The notes: generated by a model not told the origin, from the sequence alone. A stretch of DNA of 64,000 bases from Candidatus Eiseniibacteriota bacterium (GCA_020633975.1 JACKCR010000010.1:124001-188000), one strand, 5' to 3'; positions 27,051 through 36,127 are shown, counted from the first letter of the stretch. Numbers and translations are program-made.

Positions 27051-28586
27051 ATGAAAGTGTTGCTGCCGACGCTCGTGGTCTCTGCATTTCTCGTCCCAAC
27101 GTCTTTTGCCAGTGCAGGTGGTATCGAGTATCCACTTGCGGAGTTTCGAACGACCGACATCGTCCGGAACAAACTCTTCCTCTGGGCGTCGTTCTCACCT
27201 TCTTTGGGAAACGGATCGTCCGTGGAGCGAACCCCTCGCGACGAATTCCTCTGGGATGGCGACTCCTCGTCGCTCGAAGGCAACATCCAGGTAAGGGGCT
27301 CCCGACTCGTAGACCGCCCCAGGACTATCTACGACGTCGAACTCTCGGCCGCCTACGCTCCGCGGTTCATTGACTCGCACGACAGCTACACGTACGAACA
27401 CGCTGAAAACGAGTCACCGAGACGCAACTCGCGCGACACGAACTCCGACGGGTACTACAGCTCCGTCTCGGGATCGGCCCGGCATCGTGACTACATCTCG
27501 GGACACTGGTTCCGCGAAGCCGGAGTGTCCGGTCGAGCAGCCTGGTCGTACACATCCATCAGACAAACTCGCGCCGGGGATCCCCCAGATCCTATGTCCC
27601 ATTCGGGATCGGAGACAGACTCGCGGGACGCGCAGTTCGCGATCCCTCTCCGCCTGGGCGTTGGACGGATCCACGAGGTGAGCTACGCCAGAACGGCGCT
27701 CTACATCCTGGATGACCTCGAAGATCGGGGACGACTCTTGCGGCGTCCTGATCGGGAGACGATCGACGACCTCGCGAACCGCCTGAGGGAGGTGGAGAAC
27801 GACCGGGTGTTCGATTCACGAGAGCACCGAATCCACGAGTTTCGGGAAGTCGCCACATTCCTCCAGGAACGCGGCCTCATTGGCGATGTCGACGTCGAAA
27901 CCTATGCTTCCATCAAGGACAGCTGGCGGTATGTGTCCCACCCCGCGCGCGGATCTGGGCTCGAGGCGTCCATCGGTGCCACCTATACCCGCGCCGATCT
28001 CGGTCGGAACTCGAAGAGTACCAACGAGGGAGTCCCGATCACTCTCCTTGACGACGTGGAGTCGATTCGCTCGCTCGCGTTCGATACGCGGATCGTACGA
28101 CAGTCCCCATTGAGCAAGATTCTTCAGCTCGACCAAGAACTCGAGGTTCTCATTCGGGACGCAGATTCCAAGTCCGATACGGCAAGACTCATCAGCGGGG
28201 ACCGGAAGCTCTGGCACGAGGAGCGAGACGGCACCTCGTTCGAAGCGGCCGTCGCCATCAACGCTACGTACTACCCGACGTCCCGGGACTCCTGGGAACT
28301 CTCCCTCGCCGGCCGCCATGTCGCGACCGTATCGGACGAGGAGTCGCGCGGCCCGGATTTCGACCGGAGAGCATCCGATGTCCACCGGGACTCGAGCCGG
28401 TTCGAGGCTTCCACGACATGGACGCGGAGTCTCTCGCTCCAGACTACCCTTGTCGTCGGGTACACCTTCCTCCACGACAGTTCACGATCGAGCGATGAAG
28501 TCATCGAGGACAGGCCACCGACCCGGACCAGGATATCGGGCGACGGCCACTCCATTGACCTCGCTTACACCTACGAGATCTTCTAG
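27051..28586 (+). CDS. Outer-membrane barrel with helical insert (paralogue 1)
   Basis: 511 residues from ATG 27051 (AGGAG five bases upstream); signal peptide ends at FASAGG. The mature N-terminus has FRTTDIVRNKLFL. Amphipathic strands rich in charged and aromatic residues alternate through most of the protein. A helical block in the middle reads RIHEVSYARTALYILDDLEDRG and then DLANRLREVENDRVFDSREHRIHE, followed by more strands and the end TYEIF. The next gene repeats the same layout with clear similarity. I recognise the fold type, not the family. It follows two lipoprotein genes by 236 bp and probably belongs with them. Confidence 0.72.
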   Translation: MKVLLPTLVVSAFLVPTSFASAGGIEYPLAEFRTTDIVRNKLFLWASFSPSLGNGSSVERTPRDEFLWDGDSSSLEGNIQVRGSRLVDRPRTIYDVELSAAYAPRFIDSHDSYTYEHAENESPRRNSRDTNSDGYYSSVSGSARHRDYISGHWFREAGVSGRAAWSYTSIRQTRAGDPPDPMSHSGSETDSRDAQFAIPLRLGVGRIHEVSYARTALYILDDLEDRGRLLRRPDRETIDDLANRLREVENDRVFDSREHRIHEFREVATFLQERGLIGDVDVETYASIKDSWRYVSHPARGSGLEASIGATYTRADLGRNSKSTNEGVPITLLDDVESIRSLAFDTRIVRQSPLSKILQLDQELEVLIRDADSKSDTARLISGDRKLWHEERDGTSFEAAVAINATYYPTSRDSWELSLAGRHVATVSDEESRGPDFDRRASDVHRDSSRFEASTTWTRSLSLQTTLVVGYTFLHDSSRSSDEVIEDRPPTRTRISGDGHSIDLAYTYEIF

Positions 28587-28594
28587 GAGGAAAC

Positions 28595-30130
28595 ATGACG
28601 AATCTACGCTGTGCCTCCGTAAGCCTCGTCCGTGCGCTCGCCTCGTCCGCAGCCATCGCCTCGTCTACGGCGGTCCTCTCGTTCGCAGCCATCCTCGCGT
28701 CCGCAGTCACCCCAGTAGACGTGCTCGGCTACGAGATCGACTACGACCTTTCCAGGTTCCGAACGACGGATATCACTCGAAACACGCTCGTCTTCCAGGG
28801 GGAGCTATCCCCATCTATCTACGATGCGTCTATCGTCAACGTGTTCGATAGACAGGACCGATCGATTCGTTCGATCCAGGGAACCGGGGATCTTGCGTTC
28901 ACGCGCGACGTGGACCTAGAACGCCGCGTCGGATCCTATGGGGCGGAAGTGCGGTTGTTGGGTCAGGCGTCGACAACTCGCTCGGAAGAGACCACCACGG
29001 AGACAGATCACTCGACGTCAGAGGGCGACTTCCTCATCGCGGATCGAACGGAGCGCTGGAATGCGGTTACTGTGGACGCGAGGTCCATGTCCGATCAGAG
29101 TTTCTATCTGGGAGACCACCCGTTCGTGGGCTTCGAGTACGACCTCGACTACAGGTTCCGAACCGAGGACACCGAGAAGGAGTCCGCGTTCGGCGTCTAT
29201 CCCAACACCGACACCCAACGCTCGGAAGCCAACATTCGAGTCCATCGCCACACGCTGGACACCTTCGTGGCCGGGCAAGCGGGATGGGGACGGATCTACG
29301 ACGTGTCCTACGCCAGGAAAGCGCTCTTCATCCTGGAGGACCTTGGAGACCACGGACTGCTGAAACGCCAGGTGGACCCGACCGCCGTAGAGGACCTAGC
29401 GAACCTGATCCGCGAACTCGAGAAGGGCCGAGTCTTCGACTCTCGAGAGAAGCGGATCCACGACCTCGAAGGGATCGTCGGATTCCTCGAGAACACTGGA
29501 TTGCTGCAGAATCCCGGGGTCGAAGGCATCGCGATCGTCGACGACAACTGGGTGTATGCACGAGACGCATACCGTGGCACTGGCACCCGCGTCACCGTTC
29601 AGCAGGGCTACGGGCTCCACTACGCGGACCAATCCCGCCGAACTTGGACGACCAGCAGCGAGACGTCCCGTAGCGATGAGCAGACTTGGGTGGACAGGCG
29701 TCACAGCATCCGGACACAGATCGACTTCGAACGGCAGCAGCCTCTCAGCCAGCGGTTCCAGCTCTCCCACACTGCCGAGCTGGGCCGAAACGCCGTCCTC
29801 GACAGCGACACGATCGAGTATTGGGGTGACTTGAGAATGGTCCTTGGGTATCACCCAAACTCCCGCGACTACGGTTCCATCACCGTAGGGCTGGAGCATC
29901 TCGACCATGAGAGGAACGACTCCGTCGTCGAGGACATCATCGTCTACGACCGGGAAACGGCCGGTAGCGTCTCCGCGACCTGGAAGCGCCTTCTCTCGAT
30001 GAGGACGAGCCTCTCCCTTTCCAGCTACTACCGCTACGGAGACACGACGACGATCCGATCCGAAACCTCGCGAACCCGTACAGCGGGGACGGGCGGCTTC
30101 GGAATTCGGTTCGAACACTACGTTCTCTAG
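28595..30130 (+). CDS. Outer-membrane barrel with helical insert (paralogue 2)
   Basis: 511 residues, exactly the length of its upstream neighbour, with AGGAGG upstream and only 8 bp of spacer. Shared signatures are FRTTDITRNTL near the mature N-terminus and the central block RIYDVSYARKALFILEDLGD ... DLANLIRELEKGRVFDSREKRIHD. It ends FEHYVL. The signal peptide is encoded by an 18-bp tandem repeat and is very Ala/Ser-rich. Strand-rich sequence before and after the helical block suggests a barrel with a plug or periplasmic helical domain. Two hairpins, one of them terminator-like, follow, so this is the last gene of the four-gene locus. Confidence 0.72.
   Translation: MTNLRCASVSLVRALASSAAIASSTAVLSFAAILASAVTPVDVLGYEIDYDLSRFRTTDITRNTLVFQGELSPSIYDASIVNVFDRQDRSIRSIQGTGDLAFTRDVDLERRVGSYGAEVRLLGQASTTRSEETTTETDHSTSEGDFLIADRTERWNAVTVDARSMSDQSFYLGDHPFVGFEYDLDYRFRTEDTEKESAFGVYPNTDTQRSEANIRVHRHTLDTFVAGQAGWGRIYDVSYARKALFILEDLGDHGLLKRQVDPTAVEDLANLIRELEKGRVFDSREKRIHDLEGIVGFLENTGLLQNPGVEGIAIVDDNWVYARDAYRGTGTRVTVQQGYGLHYADQSRRTWTTSSETSRSDEQTWVDRRHSIRTQIDFERQQPLSQRFQLSHTAELGRNAVLDSDTIEYWGDLRMVLGYHPNSRDYGSITVGLEHLDHERNDSVVEDIIVYDRETAGSVSATWKRLLSMRTSLSLSSYYRYGDTTTIRSETSRTRTAGTGGFGIRFEHYVL
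28625..28711. repeat. 18-bp tandem repeat encoding a signal peptide
   Basis: Five degenerate 18-bp units, typified by TCGTCCGCAGCCATCGCC, span 28625-28711 and encode six-residue Ala/Ser/Val repeats forming the hydrophobic core of the signal peptide at 28595. The frame is kept whatever the copy number. Confidence 0.8.
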
Positions 30131-30185
30131 GCTCTTCGGCGGGCACCAGGACCGGTGCCTCCTTCCCTCCGCCCTCGAATCAACC

Positions 30186-30222
30186 GTCCCCGGTCGCGCG
30201 TAAGCAGACCGGGGACCTTCTC
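30186..30222 (+). terminator. Terminator-like hairpin closing the four-gene surface locus
   Basis: GTCCCCGGTC (30186-30195) pairs perfectly with GACCGGGGAC (30207-30216) around an 11-base loop, followed by CTTCT. A second smaller hairpin (GGCACC/GGTGCC) lies just upstream at 30142-30159. Both sit between the barrel stop and the RnfD-like gene. Confidence 0.65.
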
Positions 30223-30315
30223 CGTCATTCTCCCGGACGGCGGCCTCCGCAGGCACTCCACGGAGCCGATCGCCTTCCCAAGCAGAACGAACTCATAGCG
30301 TTGTAAGGAGATCCG

Positions 30316-31257
30316 ATGCTCGTTGATCGCGCACGGCGAAGTCTTGGTCAGGCCGCATGGAGACGGCCGTTCGCCGACCCACGCCACTTCCAGATCGCAG
30401 TCCTCCTCGGTCTCCTGATCTATGGAATGACCGCGCTCGACTTCGGTCTCAGCGGGGCACGGATCACCGTCACGATTGGCACAGCTCTCGTCACGCAGTG
30501 GGTTGCCGACCACCTGGTTCGTAGGCCGAACACAGGTATCGACCTCAGGAGCCCGCTCATCAGCTCGTTCTCTCTCTGTCTCATCCTGCGGACCGGTTCT
30601 CTCTGGATCGCAGCACTCGCCTCCGTGCTCGCGATCGGAAGCAAGTACGCGATCCGGCACCGTGGGAAGCACGTCTTCAACCCTGCGAACTTCGGGATCG
30701 CAGTGGTGACGCTAACGACCAGCCAAGCCTGGGTCTCGCCAGGTCAATGGGGAAGCGTCGCGCTCCTCGGGTTTGCACTGGCAGGCCTGGGCGGGCTGGT
30801 CGTCTATCGTGCCGCGCGTAGCGACGTCAGCTACGCCTTCCTCGCGAGCTACGCCGGCTTTCTCTTCGCGAGAGCCGCTTGGCTCGGGGATCCGTGGCAG
30901 ATTCCGGTTCATCAACTCTCGAACGGCGCGTTGCTCCTCTTCGCATTCTTCATGGTGTCAGACCCGAAGACGACGCCGAACGCCCGCATGGGACGTCTCG
31001 TCCACGGCGTACTGATCGCAGCGATCGCGCTCGTCTTCCGATTCCACTTCCACGAGCCGGATGGGCTGCTCTGGTCTCTCCTCCTCGTGTCGCCGCTCGT
31101 GCCGTTGTGGGATCGCGTCTTCGCCGGCTCACTCTATCAGTGGAGCGGCCCAAGATCAGTCGCGCACCTCGGCCTCACGGATGTCGCGCTCACGAACCCC
31201 ACGCGCACCCGCGCCACAGCCCCGAACCTACTTCGCCCAACGGGTACTCAGTCCTGA
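30316..31257 (+). CDS. RnfD/NqrB-like polytopic membrane protein
   Basis: 313 residues with TAAGGAG five bases upstream of the ATG. About nine to ten hydrophobic helices are visible. Family landmarks are SPLISSFSLCLILR, GKHVFNPANFG and LLLFAFFMVSDPKTTPN, as in RnfD/NqrB and their stand-alone (UnbU-like) relatives. In RnfD and NqrB the motif SGAT carries covalent FMN; the matching place here reads LSNGALLL, so the acceptor Thr is absent. The next gene, a DUF2330 protein 11 bp downstream, is a common partner of this subfamily. A role in moving electrons or flavin across the membrane is inference. Confidence 0.82.
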   Translation: MLVDRARRSLGQAAWRRPFADPRHFQIAVLLGLLIYGMTALDFGLSGARITVTIGTALVTQWVADHLVRRPNTGIDLRSPLISSFSLCLILRTGSLWIAALASVLAIGSKYAIRHRGKHVFNPANFGIAVVTLTTSQAWVSPGQWGSVALLGFALAGLGGLVVYRAARSDVSYAFLASYAGFLFARAAWLGDPWQIPVHQLSNGALLLFAFFMVSDPKTTPNARMGRLVHGVLIAAIALVFRFHFHEPDGLLWSLLLVSPLVPLWDRVFAGSLYQWSGPRSVAHLGLTDVALTNPTRTRATAPNLLRPTGTQS

Positions 31258-31268
31258 AAGGAAACGCC

Positions 31269-32648
31269 ATGCTTCGTAGCAGCCATACATTCGCAGCCAC
31301 CACCTTCGGCCTCGGCGTGAGTCTGCTCGCCAACTCCGCGTCCGCGTTCTGCGGATTCTATGTGGCCAAGGCCGACGCGCAGCTCTTCAACGACGCGTCA
31401 CAGGTCGTCCTCGTCCGCGACGAAGACCGCACGGTCATCACGATGGCGAGCGACTACCAAGGCGAACCCGAGGAGTTCGCGCTCGTCGTCCCGGTGCCGT
31501 CGATCCTCCAGGAAGGGCAGATCCACGTCACAGAGCAGTCGATCCTGGATCACCTGGATGCCTACACCTCACCGCGACTCGTGGAGTACTTCGACTCCGA
31601 TCCGTGTCAGACCGAGTTCGAGGCGTTGGGTTCCATGCGCTTCGCCGACGGGGCCGCCGCTCCCGCTCCCACAGCGCTGATGGAAGTCGCCGACGAGGAG
31701 CTCGGCGTGACGATCGAGGCGAAGTACACGGTTGGCGAGTACGACATCCTCATCCTCTCCGCGGAAGAGAGTGATGGGCTCGAGACGTGGCTCCGGAGGA
31801 ACGACTACCAGATCCCCCACGGCGCCAGCTCCGTGCTGGGCAGCTACATCAAGCAGAACATGAAGTTCTTCGTCGCCAAGGTGAACCTCGAGGAGAAGGG
31901 CGCGCTCGGCGTGCAGAACCTGCGCCCGATCCAGGTGGCGTTCGAGAGCCCCAAGTTCATGCTCCCGCTCCGCCTCGGAACGGTGAACTCACGCGGCACG
32001 CAGGAGATGTTCGTGTACGCCCTCACCCGGACCGGGCGGGTCGAATCGGTCAACTACCGGACGGTTCGGCTTCCGAGCGACGTCGAGATTCCCGAGTACG
32101 TGGAAGAGGACTTCGGAGGGTTCTACAAGTCCATGTTCGAAGAGCAGTGGACCAAGGAAGGCCGGAATGTCGTCTTTCTCGAGTACGCCTGGGACATGGG
32201 CTGGTGTGATCCCTGCGCGGCAGACCCTCTCTCGACCTCACAGCTCCGCGAACTCGGCGCCTACTGGGTCGAGGGCGACGGCCGCACCGGTGGCAACGGA
32301 GGAGGCCGCGGGATCGCTCCTCCGCAGGGTCCCCAGAACGTCTTCGTCACCCGTCTCCACGTCCGCTACGACGCGAAGAGCTTCCCCGAGGACCTCGTCT
32401 TCCGCGAAACCGGCGATCGGGGCAACTACCAGGGTCGGTACATCCTCCGTCACCCCTGGACCGGCCGGGCCGATTGCGACGCCGCCCGCGACTACTTCGA
32501 CGAGCTGAGGCGTCGCCAGCACCGGGAAGCGGAGACGCTCGCCTCCCTCACTGGGTGGGAGCTCTCGGACATCCTCCGAGACATGGAGATCCCGAACCCC
32601 GGTCCTGGCGACAAGGGTTCCCCTTGGTGGAAGACCATGTGGAAGTAG
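31269..32648 (+). CDS. DUF2330 family exported protein
   Basis: 459 residues from ATG 31269 (AAAGGA upstream). Signal peptide to about residue 22 (SASA), then FCGFYVAKADAQLFNDASQVVLVRD, the typical DUF2330 opening with its early Cys. Further family features are FALVVPVPSIL, VEYFDSDPC, YDILILSAEESDGLETWL and PIQVAFESPKFMLPLRLG. Additional cysteines occur at WCDPCAAD. Unlike many DUF2330 proteins, which end in a transmembrane helix, this one ends in a soluble Trp-rich tail (SPWWKTMWK). It is co-transcribed with the RnfD-like gene. Function of the family is unknown. Confidence 0.88.
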   Translation: MLRSSHTFAATTFGLGVSLLANSASAFCGFYVAKADAQLFNDASQVVLVRDEDRTVITMASDYQGEPEEFALVVPVPSILQEGQIHVTEQSILDHLDAYTSPRLVEYFDSDPCQTEFEALGSMRFADGAAAPAPTALMEVADEELGVTIEAKYTVGEYDILILSAEESDGLETWLRRNDYQIPHGASSVLGSYIKQNMKFFVAKVNLEEKGALGVQNLRPIQVAFESPKFMLPLRLGTVNSRGTQEMFVYALTRTGRVESVNYRTVRLPSDVEIPEYVEEDFGGFYKSMFEEQWTKEGRNVVFLEYAWDMGWCDPCAADPLSTSQLRELGAYWVEGDGRTGGNGGGRGIAPPQGPQNVFVTRLHVRYDAKSFPEDLVFRETGDRGNYQGRYILRHPWTGRADCDAARDYFDELRRRQHREAETLASLTGWELSDILRDMEIPNPGPGDKGSPWWKTMWK

Positions 32649-32950
32649 GCGGTCGGGACCGTCCGGTGAAGGCGGGTCGAAGGGGCGGTGGCCCTTTGGC
32701 CGGCAACTCGTCGAAGGCTGAATCGAAAGAGAGGGTCGCGAAGAGGACGAGTTCGTTGGTCACCCCCTCGGCGACGGCTCATCCCTTCGCGACCACTCTT
32801 CGAGTCGGGCTGGGCACTGAGGGGGCACCGAATCCGCAAACGGGCCACCTCAGGGCGGAACGCCTCTCGAGGGATATGCGCCGAAACTGTGCCGATTGGC
32901 TGACAAAAAGATGAAACTCGTTCTCGGCGGCGCCCAGCGGATCTGGGGGC
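32649..32950. other. Intergenic region of 302 bp between convergent genes
   Basis: It separates the DUF2330 gene from the convergent lipid-kinase gene. An imperfect CTGAGG...CCTCAG inverted repeat near 32817-32853 might terminate transcription. I see no reading frame with a credible start and no RNA gene. Confidence 0.4.
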
Positions 32951-33865
32951 CTAGGCGGAGTAGGCCTCTCCCACCACCAGCGACACGGCTGCCGCTTCAA
33001 CCTGAACCTCGACCGGGGTCCGCCCGATCCACTCCCCGTCGATCTGAACCGAGAGGGGGGTCTGGCTCTCGATCCGGATCGACCGCGCCTTCCGATGGAG
33101 GAAGCCCGAAACCTCCTTCTTCCGGTCGCTCCCGAGGAAACGCTTGAGGCTCTCGAGGACCGCGCCGGGCTCGGTGTGGTCGATGACGAAGAAGTCGAGC
33201 AATCCGTCGTGGGGTGAGATGCCCTCGGCCAGAGTCAGGCCGAGGATGTCGAACTCCCCGAGATTCGCCAGGATCGCCGACTGCCCCGGAGCGACGACGG
33301 ACTCTCCATCCACCGTGATGTCGAGGACAGCCGACCGGTTCTCGATCAGCCCCTCGATGAACGCCCCGAGGTACGCACCGAACCCGAACCGGTTCTTCGC
33401 CTCGCGGTCGGCCTTCTCCACCGTTTGAGCAGGGACACCGATGCCGAGACCGATGAGGAAGCACCGATCGAGCTCCGGCAGGTACCCCAGGTCGAAGTCC
33501 CGAGTCTCGCCGATGAGCGCGCGCTTCACGGCCTCGGCCGGGTCCGTCGGAAGACAGAGGACCCCAGCCAGGACATTCGCCGTGCCTTGCGGAACGACTC
33601 CGAGCGGAGTGCTCCTCCCCGCTGTCAGTAACCCTTCGGCCGCTTCGAGAGCCGTTCCGTCTCCGCCCACTGCGATGATCCGGTCGAACCCGTCTTCCTC
33701 CGCCGCCCCGGCCCACTCGGCGCAGTCTCCCGCGCCGGTGGTCTCCCGGACTTCGCCGGACCAACCGTCCGTCTGTTCGAGAGCGCTCTCGAGCGTCTCG
33801 CGGAGCGAAGCAGGATCCCCCTGACCGGCGGTCGGGTTCATGATGATGAGAGCTTTGTCGTCCAT
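32951..33865 (-). CDS. Diacylglycerol kinase-family lipid kinase (DagK/YegS type)
   Basis: 304 residues from ATG 33865. The N-terminal nucleotide-binding domain shows IIMNPTAGQGD, IIAVGGDGTALEAA (the GGDGT phosphate-binding motif) and LGVVPQGTANVLA. The C-terminal beta-sandwich includes GIGVPAQTVEKADREAKNRFGFGAYLGAF, DGLLDFFVID and VQIDGEW. These enzymes phosphorylate diacylglycerol or sphingoid and other lipids on the cytoplasmic face of the membrane. It is transcribed alone, divergent from asparagine synthetase. The lipid substrate cannot be told from sequence. Confidence 0.92.
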   Translation of the reverse strand: MDDKALIIMNPTAGQGDPASLRETLESALEQTDGWSGEVRETTGAGDCAEWAGAAEEDGFDRIIAVGGDGTALEAAEGLLTAGRSTPLGVVPQGTANVLAGVLCLPTDPAEAVKRALIGETRDFDLGYLPELDRCFLIGLGIGVPAQTVEKADREAKNRFGFGAYLGAFIEGLIENRSAVLDITVDGESVVAPGQSAILANLGEFDILGLTLAEGISPHDGLLDFFVIDHTEPGAVLESLKRFLGSDRKKEVSGFLHRKARSIRIESQTPLSVQIDGEWIGRTPVEVQVEAAAVSLVVGEAYSA

Positions 33866-34114
33866 GGAGCGGGAGTCTACCCGAGCGCGCCGGGGTTGGG
33901 GTGGGAACCTAGGAACGATTGCGGCAATTCGTCGTATCAATCGCCCCGATCAATCCGCCCAAGGATTGGGCGACAACGGTCGATACCCCCTACTATCTGA
34001 GTCATCCGACGCGCCGAACCCGCAATGCGGCCCTCGCCAGTTGGCGTGACCGGCATCGCTCCGGCCCCCGGTTGGACCGATCGAAACGGAAGTATCCAGA
34101 AGGAGCGTCGGAAC

Positions 34115-35824
34115 GTGTGCGGCATCGTCGGAATCCTCGATCCTGCGGGACAAGCATCCACCCTTCGTGAGCGAGCACTGGAGATGGCCCGGGCCGTCCG
34201 TCACCGTGGCCCGGACTGGAGCGGTGTCTGGGTGGGCGACCACGCCGTCCTCGCCCACGAACGGCTCGCCATCGTGGGAGTCGAGAGCGGAGAGCAACCA
34301 CTCGCGAGCCCTGACGGCACCGTCCTCTTGGCGGTGAACGGCGAGATCTACAACCACCGCGAGCTTCGCGCGGCCCACGCCGCTGACGTTCCTTGCCGGA
34401 CCGGTTCGGACTGCGAGGTCCTCCTCCCCCTCTACGAACGGTTCGGGAAGGACCTCGCCGCACATCTCAACGGGATCTTCGCCTTCGTCCTGCACGACAC
34501 GAAGACCGGGCGCACCCTGATCGCCCGCGATCCAATCGGGGTCATCCCTCTCTACCTAGGCAAGGACCGGGAAGGGCGTCTGCACGTCGCGTCGGAAATG
34601 AAGGCCCTCCTCCACCACTGCGTCTCCATCCAGGACTTCCCCCCCGGGCACGTGCTCGAGGTAGGCGGGCTGGCCGGATCAGGGCAAGGCGCGTCGGCGG
34701 CACCGACACCGGAGCGCTACTACCAACGCGCCTGGCAGAACGCAGAGTGGATCGCTGATTCCAAAGTCACGGCCCAGGATCTTCGAGACGGATTGGAGGC
34801 CGCCGTCCGGCGACAGCTCATGTCGGACGTCCCGTACGGGCTTCTCCTGTCCGGTGGGCTCGATTCGTCTGTCGTCGCGGCCTGCGCCATGAGGCACGCC
34901 CGTGGCCGGATCGAGGAAGACGAACGCCGCGAAGCTTGGTGGCCACGGGTCCATTCCTTCGCGATCGGACTCGAAGGATCGCCAGACCTCGCCGCCGCTC
35001 GTGTCGCCGCGGACGCACTCGGCACCGTACACCACGGGCTCACCTACACGATCGAGCAAGGGCTCGACGCCGTTCGTGATGTCATCAGGCACCTGGAGAC
35101 CTTCGACGTCACGACGATCCGCGCCGCCACTCCGATGTTCCTGATGGCGCGAAGGATCAAGGCGATGGGCGTCAAGATGGTGCTCTCGGGAGAAGGAAGC
35201 GACGAGATCTTCGGAGGCTACCTCTACTTCCACAAGGCGCCCGACGAGCCCGCGTTCCACCAGGAGACGGTCCGCAAGCTCGCACAGCTCTTCCAGTTCG
35301 ACTGCCTTCGTGCCAACAAGTCGATGGCTGCGTGGGGCGTCGAAGCCCGCGTTCCCTTCCTCGACTTGGAGTTCCTCGACCTCGCCATGTCGGTCGCGAC
35401 GAGCGACAAGATGGTTCGAAACGGTCGCATGGAGAAGCACGTTCTTCGCGAAGGCTTCCAGGACTGGCTGCCAGGACGGATCGTCTGGCGGCAGAAAGAG
35501 CAGTTCTCGGACGGCGTCGGCTACGGCTGGATCGACACGCTCCGCTCGGTTGCCGAGGAACGCATCACCGACCAAGACCTCGCCCACGCCGCCGAGCGGT
35601 TCCCGGTGAACCCGCCGTGGACGAAGGAAGGCTTCGTCTACCGCACGATCTTCGACGAGTTGTTCGACCATCCCGACGCACCGAAGTGCGTCCCGGAGGG
35701 GAAGTCGATCGCATGCTCCTCCCCGGTCGCCCTGGAGTGGGACCGGCGGTTCAAGGAGAACGCCGACCCGTCCGGACGGGCTGTGCTCGACGTGCACGAG
35801 GACTCCCGCGGCCGCGGAGAGTAA
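34115..35824 (+). CDS. asnB: Glutamine-hydrolysing asparagine synthetase
   Basis: 569 residues. I chose the GTG at 34115 because the nucleophile Cys2 (VCGIVGILD) must directly follow the start residue, and AAGGAG lies nine bases upstream. The class II amidotransferase domain shows RHRGPDW, LAHERLAIVG and VNGEIYNHRELR. The synthetase domain shows LLLSGGLDSSVVAA (ATP pyrophosphatase loop), MVLSGEGSDEIFGGY and EARVPFLD. It makes asparagine from aspartate, glutamine and ATP in the cytoplasm. The length is close to that of E. coli AsnB. The gene stands alone, divergent from the lipid kinase gene. Confidence 0.95.
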   Translation: MCGIVGILDPAGQASTLRERALEMARAVRHRGPDWSGVWVGDHAVLAHERLAIVGVESGEQPLASPDGTVLLAVNGEIYNHRELRAAHAADVPCRTGSDCEVLLPLYERFGKDLAAHLNGIFAFVLHDTKTGRTLIARDPIGVIPLYLGKDREGRLHVASEMKALLHHCVSIQDFPPGHVLEVGGLAGSGQGASAAPTPERYYQRAWQNAEWIADSKVTAQDLRDGLEAAVRRQLMSDVPYGLLLSGGLDSSVVAACAMRHARGRIEEDERREAWWPRVHSFAIGLEGSPDLAAARVAADALGTVHHGLTYTIEQGLDAVRDVIRHLETFDVTTIRAATPMFLMARRIKAMGVKMVLSGEGSDEIFGGYLYFHKAPDEPAFHQETVRKLAQLFQFDCLRANKSMAAWGVEARVPFLDLEFLDLAMSVATSDKMVRNGRMEKHVLREGFQDWLPGRIVWRQKEQFSDGVGYGWIDTLRSVAEERITDQDLAHAAERFPVNPPWTKEGFVYRTIFDELFDHPDAPKCVPEGKSIACSSPVALEWDRRFKENADPSGRAVLDVHEDSRGRGE

Positions 35825-35980
35825 TCGCTCGCCCGTCGCGCGATTGGTGCGACCTTCGCGTCCGTGAGACACCGGTGAGGCGCATCGGCGTACGCGGAAC
35901 CCGAAAGACGATGTAGGAGTCAGCCGCGAACCGCACCTCGCGACGCACGCCCGAACGCCCCAATCCAGGTCCGGGCCGGC

Positions 35981-36014
35981 TGACCGCCCCGAAGGGTCAA
36001 AAATCCCTATTTTT
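35981..36014 (+). terminator. Possible asnB terminator
   Basis: TGACC (35981-35985) pairs with GGTCA (35995-35999) and is followed by an A/T-rich AAAAATCCCTATTTTT element that could itself fold. Weak but well placed, about 160 bp after asnB. Confidence 0.4.
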
Positions 36015-36028
36015 CTCGACTCAAGGGC

Positions 36029-36056
36029 TTCCAATCGCCAAAAACCCTGCAATAAT
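36029..36056 (+). promoter_or_regulatory. Candidate promoter of the HU-like gene
   Basis: TTCCAA (36029-36034) and AATAAT (36051-36056) are separated by 16 bp, in an AT-rich patch 70-100 bp before the start codon. Transcription would begin near 36062 and include the leader hairpin at 36073. Assignment assumes a sigma-70-like consensus. Confidence 0.4.
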
Positions 36057-36072
36057 AGGTTGGATTGTTCGG

Positions 36073-36095
36073 AGGGGCTTCTCGCCCCTGTTTTT
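36073..36095 (+). terminator. Leader hairpin with U-tract upstream of the HU-like gene
   Basis: AGGGGC (36073-36078) and GCCCCT (36084-36089) form a tight 6-bp stem with a 5-base loop, followed by G and five T residues. This is an intrinsic-terminator layout only 33 bp before the HU-like start codon and 7 bp before its ribosome-binding region. It may act as an attenuator, or as the terminator of read-through from upstream. Confidence 0.6.
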
Positions 36096-36127
36096 CCAGG
36101 ATGAAACGAAACCCAAGGAGGGATCCA

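Larger units (their letters stand above)
35825..36127. other. Intergenic region of 303 bp between asnB and the HU-like gene
   Basis: Contains a likely asnB terminator, a candidate promoter and a leader hairpin for the HU-like gene, each listed separately. The stretch 35999-36060 is markedly AT-richer than its surroundings. No coding sequence seen. Confidence 0.6.

Noticed and set aside
33895-33935. A further copy of the IS end near GATTGCGG in the asnB-dagK spacer
   Set aside because: Only about eight bases agree and the GTTGTGGC part is missing.
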